Assembly: GCF_019083965.1 (NCBI RefSeq)
Contig: NZ_JAHRCY010000003.1
Coordinates: 508,706 to 572,705, forward strand
Length of the DNA stretch: 64,000 bases
Source: Catellatospora tritici
GTDB taxonomy: Bacteria; Actinomycetota; Actinomycetes; Mycobacteriales; Micromonosporaceae
Reading direction: 5' to 3'
Shown: piece by piece, positions 35,140 through 47,597 of the stretch
Position numbering within the stretch: position 1 is the stretch's first letter
Layout of the letters: each line of letters begins with the position of its first letter
The notes under the pieces: model-generated
Database searches by the model: none
Seen by the model: only the letters and a program-made list of their open reading frames with translations
What the model was told of the DNA's origin: nothing
Translations under genes and position numbers: made by a program

Positions 35140-36432
35140 TCAGCGGGGCGGGTCGGGTGGGAGGGTGAGCACGGCTTCCGTGCCGCCGTCGGGGGACCGT
35201 TGCAGGCGCAGGGTGCCGCCGTGCAGCTCGGCGACCCAGCGCGCGATGGCCAGCCCCAGCCCGGTGCCGCCCGTCGCGCCTGGCCGGAACCGCTGCCCGG
35301 CTTCCACGTCCTCGCCCATCCCGGCCCCGGAGTCGCGCACCGTGATGACTCCGTCGTGCACCGCCAGCGAGATCGCGGCGGGCGCGTCCCCGGCCCGGCC
35401 GTGCTGCACCGCGTTGTGGATCAGGTTGCGCAGCGCGATGCGGACCAGGGTGGGGTCACCGGAGGCGACCGTGGCAGCGGTGTCGGCGACCGCGGTGTGC
35501 GGCGGCTGTACGGTCTCGGCCAGCACCTCCTCGGCGAGCTGGTCGAGGCGGAAGCGCTGGCGTTCCAGGTGCCGCAGGCCCGCGACCAGCCGGGCCCGGG
35601 TGAGCAGCGCGGCGACGGAGTCGGTGAGCCGGTCGGTGGCGCCGATGACCCGGCGCAGCGCCTCGGGTTGCGCCCTCGGGTCGGCCAGCGCCGACTCGGA
35701 CACGGCCCGGATCACCGTCAGCGGCGTACGCAGTTCGTGCGCGGCGTCGGCGACGAAGCGCTCCTGCTGGGTGAGCGCGTCGGCGATGGGCTGGGTGCCG
35801 CGGCGGGCCAGCATCCAGCCGCCGAGGCAGGTCATCGCGGTGAACGCGGTGCCGCCCACGACCAGGGCCAGCGCGAGCTTGCGGTGCGCGGTCTGGCCGG
35901 GGCTGGGGTCGGCCACGGCGATCACGGTCCCGGCGACGGCGTCGGTGTCGGTGTGCCGGAACGGCACCGCGAGCAGGTGGACGACCTCGTCGCGCTCGTC
36001 GGCGACGGTCGCGACGGCGTCGACGGCGGTGCGGCGCACCTGGCGGGCGGGGCCGATCAGGGTGTCGGGCGGGATCACGGCCAGGTGGGCGGGGTGGGCG
36101 AAGACCAGGCTGAGATCGGTGCGGTCGGCCTCGTACACGAAGACGGCGGTGGAGCCCTGGGCGACCGCGTTGTCGAACAGCTTGTCCAGGCGCAGCACGC
36201 CGGAGTCGTAGTACAGCAGCGCGACGGCGGTGCCCGCGGTGCGGTGCAGGTCGGCGGTGACCGCCTCGGCGCGTTGGCGCTCGTCCACGACCAGGGCGAC
36301 CGCGCCCATCCCGGCCAGGCCGATCAGGTTGAGCGCCAGCAGCAGCCCGGTCAGCCGCAGGCGCAGGCTGAACAGCCGCTCGGCGGTCTGCAACTGCCGC
36401 CCGGTGCCCGGGGGGCGGGCGGTGCGCCTCAT
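35140..36432 (-). CDS. two-component sensor histidine kinase
   Basis: A 430-residue membrane kinase. Helix 1 is about 25-50, an extracytoplasmic sensor of about 130 residues follows, and helix 2 is about 186-208. The phospho-acceptor is His232 (AHELRTPLTVIRA). The ATPase domain has N-box NLIHNAVQHG, G1 DSGAGMG and G2 GGTGLGLAIARWV. A classical HAMP is short or absent. Its ATG overlaps the stop of the upstream regulator gene by 4 nt. The signal is unknown; the neighbouring lipoproteins are candidate partners. Confidence 0.92.
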   Translation of the reverse strand: MRRTARPPGTGRQLQTAERLFSLRLRLTGLLLALNLIGLAGMGAVALVVDERQRAEAVTADLHRTAGTAVALLYYDSGVLRLDKLFDNAVAQGSTAVFVYEADRTDLSLVFAHPAHLAVIPPDTLIGPARQVRRTAVDAVATVADERDEVVHLLAVPFRHTDTDAVAGTVIAVADPSPGQTAHRKLALALVVGGTAFTAMTCLGGWMLARRGTQPIADALTQQERFVADAAHELRTPLTVIRAVSESALADPRAQPEALRRVIGATDRLTDSVAALLTRARLVAGLRHLERQRFRLDQLAEEVLAETVQPPHTAVADTAATVASGDPTLVRIALRNLIHNAVQHGRAGDAPAAISLAVHDGVITVRDSGAGMGEDVEAGQRFRPGATGGTGLGLAIARWVAELHGGTLRLQRSPDGGTEAVLTLPPDPPR

Positions 36433-37094
36433 CCGTCGAGGTCCACGCGGTAGCCGGTGCCCCGTACGGTGGTGATCACGGGCGGGTCGCCGAGCTTGCG
36501 CCGCAGCTGTCCGACGACCACGTCCACGACGTTGGAGGCCGGGTCGGCCAGCTCGTCCCAGCAGTGTTCGAGCAGGTCGGTGCGGCTGACCACGGCTGGC
36601 CTGCGCACCAGCAGCAGCTCCAGCACCGAGAACTCCTTGGGCGTGAGCGTCAGCAGGATGCCGTCGCGGCGCACCTCGCGCCGGGCCGTGTCGACCTCGA
36701 CGTCCCCGACGCGCAGCACCGGCGCGACCGTGCTGCCCCGGCGGCGGCACAGCGCCCGCACTCGCAGCACCAACTCGGCGGCGACGAACGGCTTGACCAC
36801 GTAGTCGTCGGCGCCCGCCTCGAACCCGGCGAGCCGGTCGGTGACGTCGTCGAGCGCGGTCAGCATCAGCGCCGGTACGGCCAGGCCCGCCTGGCGCCGC
36901 CGCCGCAGCTGCCCGGCCGAGTCGCCCTCGGGCAGGATCCGGTCCAGCACCAGGCAGTCGTAGTCGTTGACACTCATCCGCAGGTCGGCCTGGCTCCAGT
37001 CAGCGGCCTGGTCCACGGCGAAGCCCACCGAGCGCAGCGCGGTGACGACCACGCCGCGCACCTCCGGATCGTCCTCGACCACCAGCACCCGCAC
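36429..37094 (-). CDS. OmpR/PhoB-family response regulator
   Basis: A 221-residue receiver plus winged-helix regulator. Acidic residues are EDD (7-9), the phospho-acceptor is Asp51 (LVLDRILPEGD), and Lys is in VVKPF. The output domain contains LTPKEFSVLELLL and ends TTVRGTGYRVDLDG. It starts at a GTG (37094) with TAACCT 7 nt upstream and no ribosome-binding site, again a leaderless arrangement. It is divergent from efp. Confidence 0.93.
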   Translation of the reverse strand: MRVLVVEDDPEVRGVVVTALRSVGFAVDQAADWSQADLRMSVNDYDCLVLDRILPEGDSAGQLRRRRQAGLAVPALMLTALDDVTDRLAGFEAGADDYVVKPFVAAELVLRVRALCRRRGSTVAPVLRVGDVEVDTARREVRRDGILLTLTPKEFSVLELLLVRRPAVVSRTDLLEHCWDELADPASNVVDVVVGQLRRKLGDPPVITTVRGTGYRVDLDG

Positions 37095-37101
37095 GGGCGC
37101 G

Positions 37102-37107
37102 AGGTTA
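37102..37107 (-). promoter_or_regulatory. -10 element for leaderless response regulator
   Basis: On the minus strand TAACCT is followed by 7 nt and the GTG at 37094, with no Shine-Dalgarno site. Confidence 0.5.
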
Positions 37108-37213
37108 CACAGGTCGCCCAGGGCCGGGCCACCCGTGCCGAGCGCGTGAGATCACGGGCCGGTAAACTCGTCTGGTCTGTTCTTTCTCAACTAACTGATC
37201 ATGTAATGGGAGC

Positions 37214-37777
37214 ATGGCTGTGGCCACCACGAACGACCTCAAGAACGGCATGGTGCTCAACCTCGACAAGGAGCTCTGGGCTGTCGTCGAGTTCCAGCAC
37301 GTGAAGCCTGGCAAGGGTCCGGCGTTCGTGCGCACGACGCTCAAGCACGTGCTCACCGGCAAGGTCGTAGACAAGACCTTCAACGCGGGTACCAAGGTCG
37401 AGACCGCCAACGTCGACAAGCGTGAGATGCAGTACCTGTACCCCGACGGCGAGGACTTCGTCTTCATGGACCTGGACACCTACGACCAGATCCACGTCCC
37501 GGGCGAGACCGTCGGCGACGGCGTGAACTTCCTCCTGCCGGAGGCTCGGGTCATCGTCGCCACCCACGAGGGCGTCCCGCTGTACGTCGAACTGCCGACC
37601 AGCGTCATCGTCGAGGTCACCTACACCGAGCCGGGCCTGCAGGGCGACCGCTCCACCGGCGGCAACAAGCCCGCCACGATCGAGACCGGCGCCACCGTGC
37701 AGGTGCCGCTGTTCATCACCACCGGTGAGAAGATCAAGGTCGACACCCGGGACAGCCGCTACCTGGGCCGGGCCTGA
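37214..37777 (+). CDS. efp: translation elongation factor P
   Basis: A 187-residue protein that relieves ribosome stalling at polyproline. It has the three beta-barrel domains of EF-P. The modification loop is [11 protein letters not shown] near residues 31-41, with a Lys at the conserved tip. No modification enzyme gene is nearby. The ATG at 37214 has GGGAG just upstream; a GTG two codons later would give the commoner N-terminus. AT-rich DNA with TAAACT near 37164 is a likely promoter. nusB follows 30 nt downstream, as in other actinomycetes. Confidence 0.96.
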   Translation: MAVATTNDLKNGMVLNLDKELWAVVEFQHVKPGKGPAFVRTTLKHVLTGKVVDKTFNAGTKVETANVDKREMQYLYPDGEDFVFMDLDTYDQIHVPGETVGDGVNFLLPEARVIVATHEGVPLYVELPTSVIVEVTYTEPGLQGDRSTGGNKPATIETGATVQVPLFITTGEKIKVDTRDSRYLGRA

Positions 37778-37807
37778 TGTCCCCTGCGACCCATCGGGGG
37801 ATGAGTC

Positions 37808-38248
37808 GTGGCTGAGGCACCGAAGGCGCAGATGCCCGCCCGGCGCAAGGCGCGCAAGCGGGCCCTCGACGTCCTGTACGAGGCCGACCTGCGGGATCTG
37901 CCGATCCCGCGGGTACTGTCGGCCTACCTGGAGCGGATGGAGAGCCCCCGACCGGAGCACCTGCCCTACGCGGTGTCCCTGGTCGAGGGCGTGGACCGCA
38001 ACCTGGACCACATCGACGAGACGATCGCCACGTTCGCGGAGGGGTGGACGATCGACCGGATGCCGGTGGTCGACCGCAACCTGGCCCGCATCAGCGTGTA
38101 CGAGCTGCTCTACGTCGACGAGATCGACGACCCGGTGGCCATCACCGAGGCGGTCGAGCTGGCCAAGGAGCTGTCCACCGATGACTCCCCGCGCTTCCTC
38201 AACGGCCTGCTGGGCCGGATCGCCGACTACGCGCCGCGAAAGCACTAG
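37808..38248 (+). CDS. nusB: transcription antitermination factor NusB
   Basis: A 146-residue all-helical RNA-binding protein acting in rRNA transcription antitermination. The N-terminal RRKARKRALDVLYEADLRD and C-terminal DDPVAITEAVELAKELSTD with FLNGLLGRIADY are family hallmarks. The GTG at 37808 has a G-rich ribosome-binding site. A strong hairpin follows, before the convergent bldD. Confidence 0.95.
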   Translation: MAEAPKAQMPARRKARKRALDVLYEADLRDLPIPRVLSAYLERMESPRPEHLPYAVSLVEGVDRNLDHIDETIATFAEGWTIDRMPVVDRNLARISVYELLYVDEIDDPVAITEAVELAKELSTDDSPRFLNGLLGRIADYAPRKH

Positions 38249-38351
38249 TCGCCAGCGTCGCCCGCGGTAGCGGCCGCTCGGTGGTATCCGCAGCGCAGCG
38301 GAGGATGCCGCCGATTAAGGCCGCGGGAGCGGCGAGCATGTCGCAGGACGC

Positions 38352-38390
38352 GAAAGCGGCCGTCCCCCACGGTGGGGGACGGCCGCTTTC
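38352..38390. terminator. bidirectional terminator between nusB and bldD
   Basis: Perfect 19-bp arms GAAAGCGGCCGTCCCCCAC (38352-38370) and its complement (38372-38390) are separated by a single base, giving a stem of about 17 bp with a short loop. The AAAG/CTTT ends give U-rich tails on both strands. About 100 bp between the nusB stop and this hairpin holds no recognisable gene. Confidence 0.85.
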
Positions 38391-38403
38391 TTGTCCGCTC
38401 AGG

Positions 38404-38895
38404 TCAGCTGCCGGCGAAGAACGCCCGCGGGTCGGCCACGAGCACCCCGTGGTCGGCCAGGCGCTCGATCAGCTCGCTGGGGGTGCAGTCGTAGAACACC
38501 GCCAGCGCCTGCAGATCGACGGCGCGGATGGACAGCACCCGGCCGTTGTAGTCGCCGCGCTGCTGCTGGATGGCGCGGGCGTACCGCGCCACCGAGGCGA
38601 GGTCCTCCTTGGCCTGGTCGTACAGCCGCTCCAGGTCGAGGACGATCTTGCTGGTGGCCTCCTGGCGCGGCGCCGGACCGTCGGGCAGCAGCTCGCCGAC
38701 CGGCACGCGGTAGAAGTCGGCCAGCTCGGCCAGACGGGACACCGTTACGGCGCGGTCGCCACGCTCGTACGAACCGACGACGACGGCCTTCCAGCGCCCG
38801 TTCGACTTCTCCTCGACCCCCTGCAGCGACAGACCCTGCTGCTGCCGGATCGAGCGCAGACGCGCCCCGAGGGACTTGGCGTAATCAGACGGCAT
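38404..38895 (-). CDS. bldD: developmental regulator BldD
   Basis: A 163-residue c-di-GMP-dependent repressor that controls morphological development in mycelial actinomycetes. The N-terminal XRE-type helix-turn-helix spans about 8-70 (SLGARLRSIRQQQGLSLQGV). The C-terminal domain has the c-di-GMP signature RxD-x8-RxxD: Arg113-Asp115 and Arg124-Asp127. The ATG at 38895 has GGGAG 7 nt upstream. A 315-bp upstream region shared with pyrR contains palindromes that could be its own operator, since BldD is autoregulatory in Streptomyces. Confidence 0.95.
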   Translation of the reverse strand: MPSDYAKSLGARLRSIRQQQGLSLQGVEEKSNGRWKAVVVGSYERGDRAVTVSRLAELADFYRVPVGELLPDGPAPRQEATSKIVLDLERLYDQAKEDLASVARYARAIQQQRGDYNGRVLSIRAVDLQALAVFYDCTPSELIERLADHGVLVADPRAFFAGS

Positions 38896-39074
38896 TCCGA
38901 CACTCCCAGCTGTGGGCCGGGGTGGTTTCCCCAGCGATCGCTACGCAGCGTGACGGTACGGCGGTAACGTCGCGTTGGTCAAGTGCTGGCTGCCTACTAG
39001 TTGAGACAACCTCATCCGAAAAGTCTGATCAACTAAGCTGATCAGCCAGGGTGACCGGTGTGAGCTGCGGCTCG

Positions 39075-39090
39075 TTACGCACCCTGCGTC
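39075..39090. promoter_or_regulatory. possible BldD operator
   Basis: TTACGCACCCTGCGTC contains ACGCA-CCC-TGCGT and resembles the pseudo-palindromic BldD box (TNAC...GTNA type). It lies about 180 bp upstream of bldD and 120 bp upstream of pyrR, so it could mediate autoregulation. The match is approximate. Confidence 0.35.
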
Positions 39091-39178
39091 GGGTTCCGTA
39101 CCCCACGCTGCTAAGTTTACTGAGATGACGGTCCGCGATCTCGGTCGCGTAACCGTTGACCTCGACATCCTTTAACGA

Positions 39179-39197
39179 CCCGTCCAGTGAGGCGGGG
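39179..39197 (+). promoter_or_regulatory. PyrR-binding RNA loop next to the pyrR ribosome-binding site
   Basis: CCCGTCCAGTGAGGCGGGG can form a CCCG/CGGG-type stem presenting UCCAGUGAGG, close to the PyrR-binding consensus UCCAGNGAGG known from pyr leaders. It ends one base before AAGGAGG (39198-39204), the pyrR ribosome-binding site. PyrR plus UMP binding here would block translation of pyrR, as described for mycobacteria. Confidence 0.75.
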
Positions 39198-39210
39198 AAG
39201 GAGGTCTGCC

Positions 39211-39819
39211 TTGGCGCGCCCAACGACAGACGAGTCGTCCGCTCCACTGCAGCAGGTGCCCGTGCAGGCACCCTCGAAGATCGTTCTCGCTGCCGCCGAC
39301 GTGCAGCGGGTCGTGGACCGCATCGCCCACCAGATCCTGGAGAAGACCCAGGGCGCGGGCGACGTGGTCCTGCTCGGCATCGCCACGCGCGGGGTGCCCA
39401 TCGCCCGCCGCCTGGCCGAGCGCATCCGCGCGTTCGAGGGCCGCGAGATTCCCGTCGGCACGCTCGACATCACCCTTTACCGCGACGATCTGCGCCGCAA
39501 CTCCATTCGTGCGGTGGGTCGCACCGAGGAGCCGCCCGGCGGCGTCGACGGCCGTCGGGTCGTCCTCGTCGACGACGTGCTCTTCTCCGGGCGCACCATC
39601 CGCGCCGCGCTCGACGCGCTCAGTGACCTGGGCCGCCCCGCCGCCGTGCAGTTGGCCGTGCTGGTCGACCGCGGCCACCGGCAGCTGCCCATCCGGGCCG
39701 ACTACGTCGGCAAGAACATCCCGACCGCCCTGTCCGAGCAGGTCAAGGTGCGGTTGCAGGAGATCGACGGCAGCGACGAGGTCGTACTGACCGCCGGGGT
39801 AAAGGACAAGCAGGCATGA
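39211..39819 (+). CDS. pyrR: bifunctional pyr operon regulator / uracil phosphoribosyltransferase PyrR
   Basis: A 202-residue PRTase-fold RNA-binding regulator that senses UMP. The PRPP-binding motif is [13 protein letters not shown] and ITLYRDDL is also conserved. The TTG at 39211 is chosen because AAGGAGG lies 6 nt upstream; this ribosome-binding site is adjacent to the predicted PyrR RNA loop, which supports autoregulation. It heads an operon in which pyrR, pyrB, pyrC and carA overlap by 4 nt. Confidence 0.95.
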   Translation: MARPTTDESSAPLQQVPVQAPSKIVLAAADVQRVVDRIAHQILEKTQGAGDVVLLGIATRGVPIARRLAERIRAFEGREIPVGTLDITLYRDDLRRNSIRAVGRTEEPPGGVDGRRVVLVDDVLFSGRTIRAALDALSDLGRPAAVQLAVLVDRGHRQLPIRADYVGKNIPTALSEQVKVRLQEIDGSDEVVLTAGVKDKQA

Positions 39820-40724
39820 AGCACCTCCTCTCCGCCGCCGACCTGGACGCGGCCACCGCGACCGAGATCCTCGACATCACCACCGAGATGGCCAGCGTCT
39901 CCGGCCGCGAGATCAAGAAGCTGCCGACGCTGCGCGGCCGCACCGTGGTCAACCTCTTCTACGAGGACTCCACCCGCACCCGGATCTCGTTCGAGGCAGC
40001 GGCCAAGCGACTGAGCGCCGACGTGATCAATTTCTCGGCCAAGGGCTCCAGCGTGACCAAGGGCGAGAGCCTCAAGGACACCGCCTGGACGCTGCAGGCC
40101 ATGGGCGCCGACGCCGTGGTCATCCGCCACCCGGCCTCCGGCGCCCCGCACCGGCTCGCGGGCTGGGTCAGCGGCAGCGTGCTCAACGCCGGGGACGGCA
40201 CGCACGAGCACCCGACGCAGGCGCTGCTGGACGCGTACACGATGCGCGCGCGGATGGGCCGCCTGGACGGGCTGCACGTGGCGATCGTCGGCGATGTGCT
40301 GCACAGCCGGGTCGCCCGCTCCAACGTGCTGCTGCTCAACACCCTCGGTGCCAAGGTCACCCTGGTCGGGCCGCCGACGCTGGTGCCGACCGACCTGAGC
40401 AGCGCGGTGCAGGTCTCCTACGACCTGGACGCGGTGCTGCCGCAGGCCGACGTGGTGATGATGCTGCGCGTGCAGCGCGAGCGCATGACCGACTCGTACT
40501 TCCCCTCGGCGCGGGAGTACTCGCGCCGCTACGGCCTGGACGGCGCGCGCCTGCGCCGGATGCCCTCGCACGCGATCGTGATGCACCCCGGCCCGATGAA
40601 CCGGGGTATGGAGATCACGCCCGAGGTGGCCGACTCGCCCCGCTCCACCATCGTCGAACAGGTCACCAACGGCGTCTCCGTACGCATGGCCTGTCTCTAT
40701 CTGCTGCTCGGAGGTCGTTCGTGA
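39816..40724 (+). CDS. pyrB: aspartate carbamoyltransferase, catalytic subunit
   Basis: A 302-residue enzyme joining carbamoyl phosphate and aspartate, the committed step of pyrimidine synthesis. STRTR (52-56) binds carbamoyl phosphate, HPTQ is in the active site, and MHPGPMNRG is the C-terminal signature. No regulatory subunit gene (pyrI) is present, which is normal for actinobacteria. ATGA overlap with pyrR. Confidence 0.97.
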   Translation: MKHLLSAADLDAATATEILDITTEMASVSGREIKKLPTLRGRTVVNLFYEDSTRTRISFEAAAKRLSADVINFSAKGSSVTKGESLKDTAWTLQAMGADAVVIRHPASGAPHRLAGWVSGSVLNAGDGTHEHPTQALLDAYTMRARMGRLDGLHVAIVGDVLHSRVARSNVLLLNTLGAKVTLVGPPTLVPTDLSSAVQVSYDLDAVLPQADVVMMLRVQRERMTDSYFPSAREYSRRYGLDGARLRRMPSHAIVMHPGPMNRGMEITPEVADSPRSTIVEQVTNGVSVRMACLYLLLGGRS

Positions 40725-42028
40725 GTGTCGTGGTGATCAAGGGTGCCCGCATCCTCGGGGGTGACCCGGTCGACCTGGTGCTGCGCGACGGCGTGATCGC
40801 CGAGCTCGGCACCGGCCTGTCGGCCGACGGCGCGACCGTGGTCGACGCCGCCGGCCTGGTGGCCCTGCCGGGGCTGGTCGACCTGCACACCCACCTGCGT
40901 GAGCCGGGCCGCGAGGACGCCGAGACGGTGCACACCGGCTCGCGCGCCGCCGCCCTGGGCGGCTACACCGCCGTCTGCGCCATGGCCAACACCTCGCCGG
41001 TCGCCGACACCGCCGGTGTGGTCGAGCAGGTCTACCGACTGGGCCAGGAGGCCGGGCTGGTCGACGTGCAGCCCATCGGCGCGGTCACCATCGGCCTGGC
41101 CGGGGAGCGCCTGGCCGAGCTCGGCGCGATGGCCGACTCCGCCGCCCGGGTGCGCATCTTCTCCGACGACGGCCACTGCGTGTCCGACCCGCGCCTGATG
41201 CGCCGGGCGCTGGAGTACGTCAAGGCGTTCGACGGCGTCATCGCCCAGCACGCCGAGGAGCCCCGGCTCACCGAGGGCGCCCAGATGCACGAGGGCGACG
41301 TCTCGGCCCGGCTCGGGCTGACCGGCTGGCCCGCCGTGGCCGAGGAGTCGATCATCGCCCGGGACGTGCTGCTGGCCGAGCACGTCGGCGCCCGCCTGCA
41401 TGTGTGCCACGTCTCGACCGCGGGCAGCGTCGAGATCATCCGGGTCGCCAAGGCGCGCGGCGTTCGGGTCACCGCCGAGGTCACCCCGCACCACCTGCTG
41501 CTCACCCACGTCAAGGCCGAGTCCTACGACCCGGTGTACAAGGTGAACCCGCCGCTGCGCACCGACGCCGACGTGGCCGCGCTGCGCGAGGGCCTGCGCG
41601 ACGGGACCATCGACATCGTCGCCACCGACCACGCCCCGCACGCCGCCGAGGACAAGGAGTGCGAGTGGGCGTACGCGCGCCCCGGCATGCTCGGCCTCGA
41701 AACAGCCCTGCCCATCACGCTGGAGGCGTTGGGTGAGCAGAGCATCGGCACGCCGGCAGAGCCGGCGATGTGGGACCTGATCGCCGAGCGCATGTCCCGC
41801 GCCCCGGCGCGCATCGCCGGGCTCGACAACCACGGCCACGACCTGAAGGTCGGCGCGCCCGCGAACCTCACCCTGATCGACCCCACGGCGCGGTGGACGG
41901 TCGAAGAGACCGGGCTGGCCAGTCTCAGCCACAACACGCCGTACGCCGGGATGACCGTGCCCGGCCGCATCGTCGCCACCTTCCTGCGGGGCGTGCCGAC
42001 CGTGCTCGACGGAAAGGTGCAGAAGTGA
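40721..42028 (+). CDS. pyrC: dihydroorotase
   Basis: A 435-residue class I dihydroorotase that closes carbamoyl aspartate to dihydroorotate. The zinc motif is [10 protein letters not shown] (His56, His58). [17 protein letters not shown] and ATDHAPH contribute further ligands and the catalytic Asp. GTGA overlap with pyrB shows translational coupling. Confidence 0.96.
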   Translation: MSVVVIKGARILGGDPVDLVLRDGVIAELGTGLSADGATVVDAAGLVALPGLVDLHTHLREPGREDAETVHTGSRAAALGGYTAVCAMANTSPVADTAGVVEQVYRLGQEAGLVDVQPIGAVTIGLAGERLAELGAMADSAARVRIFSDDGHCVSDPRLMRRALEYVKAFDGVIAQHAEEPRLTEGAQMHEGDVSARLGLTGWPAVAEESIIARDVLLAEHVGARLHVCHVSTAGSVEIIRVAKARGVRVTAEVTPHHLLLTHVKAESYDPVYKVNPPLRTDADVAALREGLRDGTIDIVATDHAPHAAEDKECEWAYARPGMLGLETALPITLEALGEQSIGTPAEPAMWDLIAERMSRAPARIAGLDNHGHDLKVGAPANLTLIDPTARWTVEETGLASLSHNTPYAGMTVPGRIVATFLRGVPTVLDGKVQK

Positions 42029-43128
42029 CCGAAGCAATCTTGGTCCTGGAGGACGGGCGGACGTTCCGGGGCGAGGCGTACGGCGCCGTCGGCGAGACGT
42101 TCGGCGAGGCCGTCTTCACCACCGGCATGACCGGCTACCAGGAGACGCTCACCGACCCGTCGTACCACCGCCAGGTCGTGGTGCAGACCGCGCCGCACAT
42201 CGGCAACACCGGTATCAACGACGAGGACGACGAGTCCGACCGCATCTGGGTCGCCGGCTACGTGGTCCGCGACCCCGCCCGGGTCCCGTCGAACTGGCGC
42301 AGCAAGATCGACCTCGGCACGAAGCTGGCGCAGGCCGGAGTGGTCGGCATCAGCGGCATCGACACCCGGGCGCTGACCCGGCACCTGCGCGAGCGCGGCG
42401 CGATGCGCGTCGGCGTGTCCAGCACCGAGACCGACCCGCGGGCGCTGCTGGCGCGGGTGCTGGAGCAGCCGCAGATGTCCGGCGCGGACCTGTCCGCGCA
42501 GGTGACCACGCCGCGGACGTACACGGTCGACGCGGTCGGCACGCACCGGTACACGGTGGCCGCCCTGGACCTGGGCATCAAGCGCAACGTGCCGCGGCGG
42601 CTGGCCGTCCGCGGTGTCACCACGCACGTGATGCCCGCGAGCTCGACCATCGACGAGCTGCTCGCGGTCAGCCCCGACGCGGTCTTCTTCTCGCCCGGTC
42701 CGGGCGACCCGGCCACCGCCGACCACCCGATGGAGCTGGCGCAGGAGGTGATGCGGCGGCGCATCCCGCTGTTCGGCATCTGCTTCGGCAGCCAGATCCT
42801 GGGCCGGGCGCTGGGCTTCGGCACGTACAAGCTGGGCTACGGCCACCGGGGCATCAACCAGCCGGTGATGGACCGCCTCACCGGCAAGGTCGAGGTGACC
42901 TCGCACAACCACGGCTTCGCGGTCGACGCGCCGCTGGAGGGCGTGGTGGAGACCGGGTTCGGCCGGGCCCAGGTCAGCCACGTGTGCCTGAACGACAACG
43001 TGGTGGAGGGTCTGCGGTGCCTGGACGTGCCCGCCTTCACCGTGCAGTACCACCCGGAAGCGGCAGCGGGGCCGCACGACGCGGACTACCTGTTCGACCG
43101 GTTCGCTGAGCTGATTGAGGGTAAGTGA
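42025..43128 (+). CDS. carA: carbamoyl-phosphate synthase small subunit (glutaminase)
   Basis: A 367-residue class I glutamine amidotransferase subunit that feeds ammonia to CarB. The N-terminal domain has [17 protein letters not shown]. The amidotransferase nucleophile is Cys253 in FGICFGSQ, and the catalytic pair is His343/Glu345 in QYHPEAA. The residue after the CxG in the nucleophile elbow is Ser where many orthologs have His. GTGA overlap with pyrC. Confidence 0.97.
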   Translation: MTEAILVLEDGRTFRGEAYGAVGETFGEAVFTTGMTGYQETLTDPSYHRQVVVQTAPHIGNTGINDEDDESDRIWVAGYVVRDPARVPSNWRSKIDLGTKLAQAGVVGISGIDTRALTRHLRERGAMRVGVSSTETDPRALLARVLEQPQMSGADLSAQVTTPRTYTVDAVGTHRYTVAALDLGIKRNVPRRLAVRGVTTHVMPASSTIDELLAVSPDAVFFSPGPGDPATADHPMELAQEVMRRRIPLFGICFGSQILGRALGFGTYKLGYGHRGINQPVMDRLTGKVEVTSHNHGFAVDAPLEGVVETGFGRAQVSHVCLNDNVVEGLRCLDVPAFTVQYHPEAAAGPHDADYLFDRFAELIEGK

Positions 43129-43129
43129 G

Positions 43130-46486
<3,357 letters not shown>

Positions 46487-46502
46487 CGGCCTTGATCAGC
46501 GG

Positions 46503-46559
46503 AGTTGCCGGGCAATCGGGGGTATTCGGCCCTGCCGAGTGCCCGATTGCCCGGCAACT
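46503..46559. repeat. interspersed palindrome, family A, copy A3
   Basis: Perfect 18-bp arms AGTTGCCGGGCAATCGGG (46503-46520) and its complement (46542-46559) with a 21-nt spacer that itself contains TCGGC/GCCGA. The right flank TGACCGATCTTGG matches A1 and A2 in pattern and runs directly into the pyrD ribosome-binding site. It is inserted inside the otherwise tightly packed pyr operon, 17 nt after carB. Confidence 0.9.
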
Positions 46560-46583
46560 TGACCGATCTTGGAGGGCGGGGGC

Positions 46584-47597
46584 GTGACGGTGTTCGAGAA
46601 GGTGGCTCGGCCGGTGCTGTTCCGGCTGGGCGGCGGGGACGCCGAGCACGCGCACGAGTGGACGCTGCGCCGCCTGGCGGCGCTGTCCGGGCGTCCGACG
46701 CTGTTGGCCGCGCTGCGGCGGCGCTACGCCACGGCGGCGCCGGTCGAGGCGTTCGGGGTGCGCTTCCCGAACCCGGTGGGCCTGGCGGCCGGAATGGACA
46801 AGAACGGGGTGGCGCTGCGCGCCTGGCCCGCGCTCGGTTTCGGCTTCGTCGAGGTCGGCACGGTCACCGCGCACGCCCAGCCCGGCAACGACCGGCCGCG
46901 CCTGTTCCGGCTGCCGTCCAGCCAGGCGGTCATCAACCGGATGGGCTTCAACAACGAGGGCGCGCACGCGCTGGCCAAGCGGCTGGCCCAACTGGGCCCG
47001 CTGGGCGTGCCGCTGGGCATCTCGCTGGGCAAGTCCAAGGTGACCCCGCTGGAGGACGCCGTGGCCGACTACCGGGCGTCGTACGACGCGCTGCGCGACT
47101 TCGGCGACTACTTCGCGGTCAACGTCTCCTCGCCCAACACCCCGGGCCTGCGCAGCCTGCAGGACAAGGATTCGCTCGACGCGATCCTGGCGGCGCTGAG
47201 CGGTCCCAAGCCGGTGCTCGTGAAGATCGCCCCGGACCTGACCGAGCAGGCGATCGCCGAGCTGCTGGAGGTGTGCCTGGCACGGGGGGTGGCCGGTCTG
47301 ATCGCGACCAACACGACCCTCAGCCGCGACGGCGTGGCCGCCGCCGACCAGGGCACCGCCGGGCAGGCCGGTGGGCTGTCGGGCGCGCCGCTGACCGAGC
47401 GGGCGCACAAGGTGGTGTCGTTCGTGCACACCGAGACGGCCGGGCAGTTGCCCATCGTCGGTGTGGGCGGGCTGATGACGCCCGACGACGTGACGCGCAT
47501 GTTCGACGCGGGCGCGAGCCTGGTGCAGCTCTACACGGGGTTCATCTATCACGGCCCGGCCCTGGTCCGCGCCGCCGCGAGGCGGGCCGCCCGGTGA
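46584..47597 (+). CDS. pyrD: quinone-dependent dihydroorotate dehydrogenase (class 2)
   Basis: A 337-residue FMN enzyme oxidising dihydroorotate to orotate with quinones, attached to the membrane by its N-terminal helices. Class 2 features are the N-terminal extension and the Ser-based active site in [25 protein letters not shown] and GVGGL bind FMN. The GTG at 46584 has GGAGGG 7 nt upstream; an in-frame TTG at 46569 is the alternative. Palindrome A3 separates it from carB, so its expression could be set apart from that of the upstream genes. Confidence 0.96.
   Translation: MTVFEKVARPVLFRLGGGDAEHAHEWTLRRLAALSGRPTLLAALRRRYATAAPVEAFGVRFPNPVGLAAGMDKNGVALRAWPALGFGFVEVGTVTAHAQPGNDRPRLFRLPSSQAVINRMGFNNEGAHALAKRLAQLGPLGVPLGISLGKSKVTPLEDAVADYRASYDALRDFGDYFAVNVSSPNTPGLRSLQDKDSLDAILAALSGPKPVLVKIAPDLTEQAIAELLEVCLARGVAGLIATNTTLSRDGVAAADQGTAGQAGGLSGAPLTERAHKVVSFVHTETAGQLPIVGVGGLMTPDDVTRMFDAGASLVQLYTGFIYHGPALVRAAARRAAR

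Larger units (their letters stand above)
38896..39210. promoter_or_regulatory. bldD/pyrR divergent regulatory region
   Basis: About 315 bp without a gene. It holds the dyad CTGATCA (39025-39031) / TGATCAG (39039-39045), a BldD-box-like palindrome at 39075-39090, an AT-rich TAAGTTTACT patch near 39111-39120 that may be the pyrR promoter, and the PyrR RNA site at 39179-39197. Confidence 0.55.
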
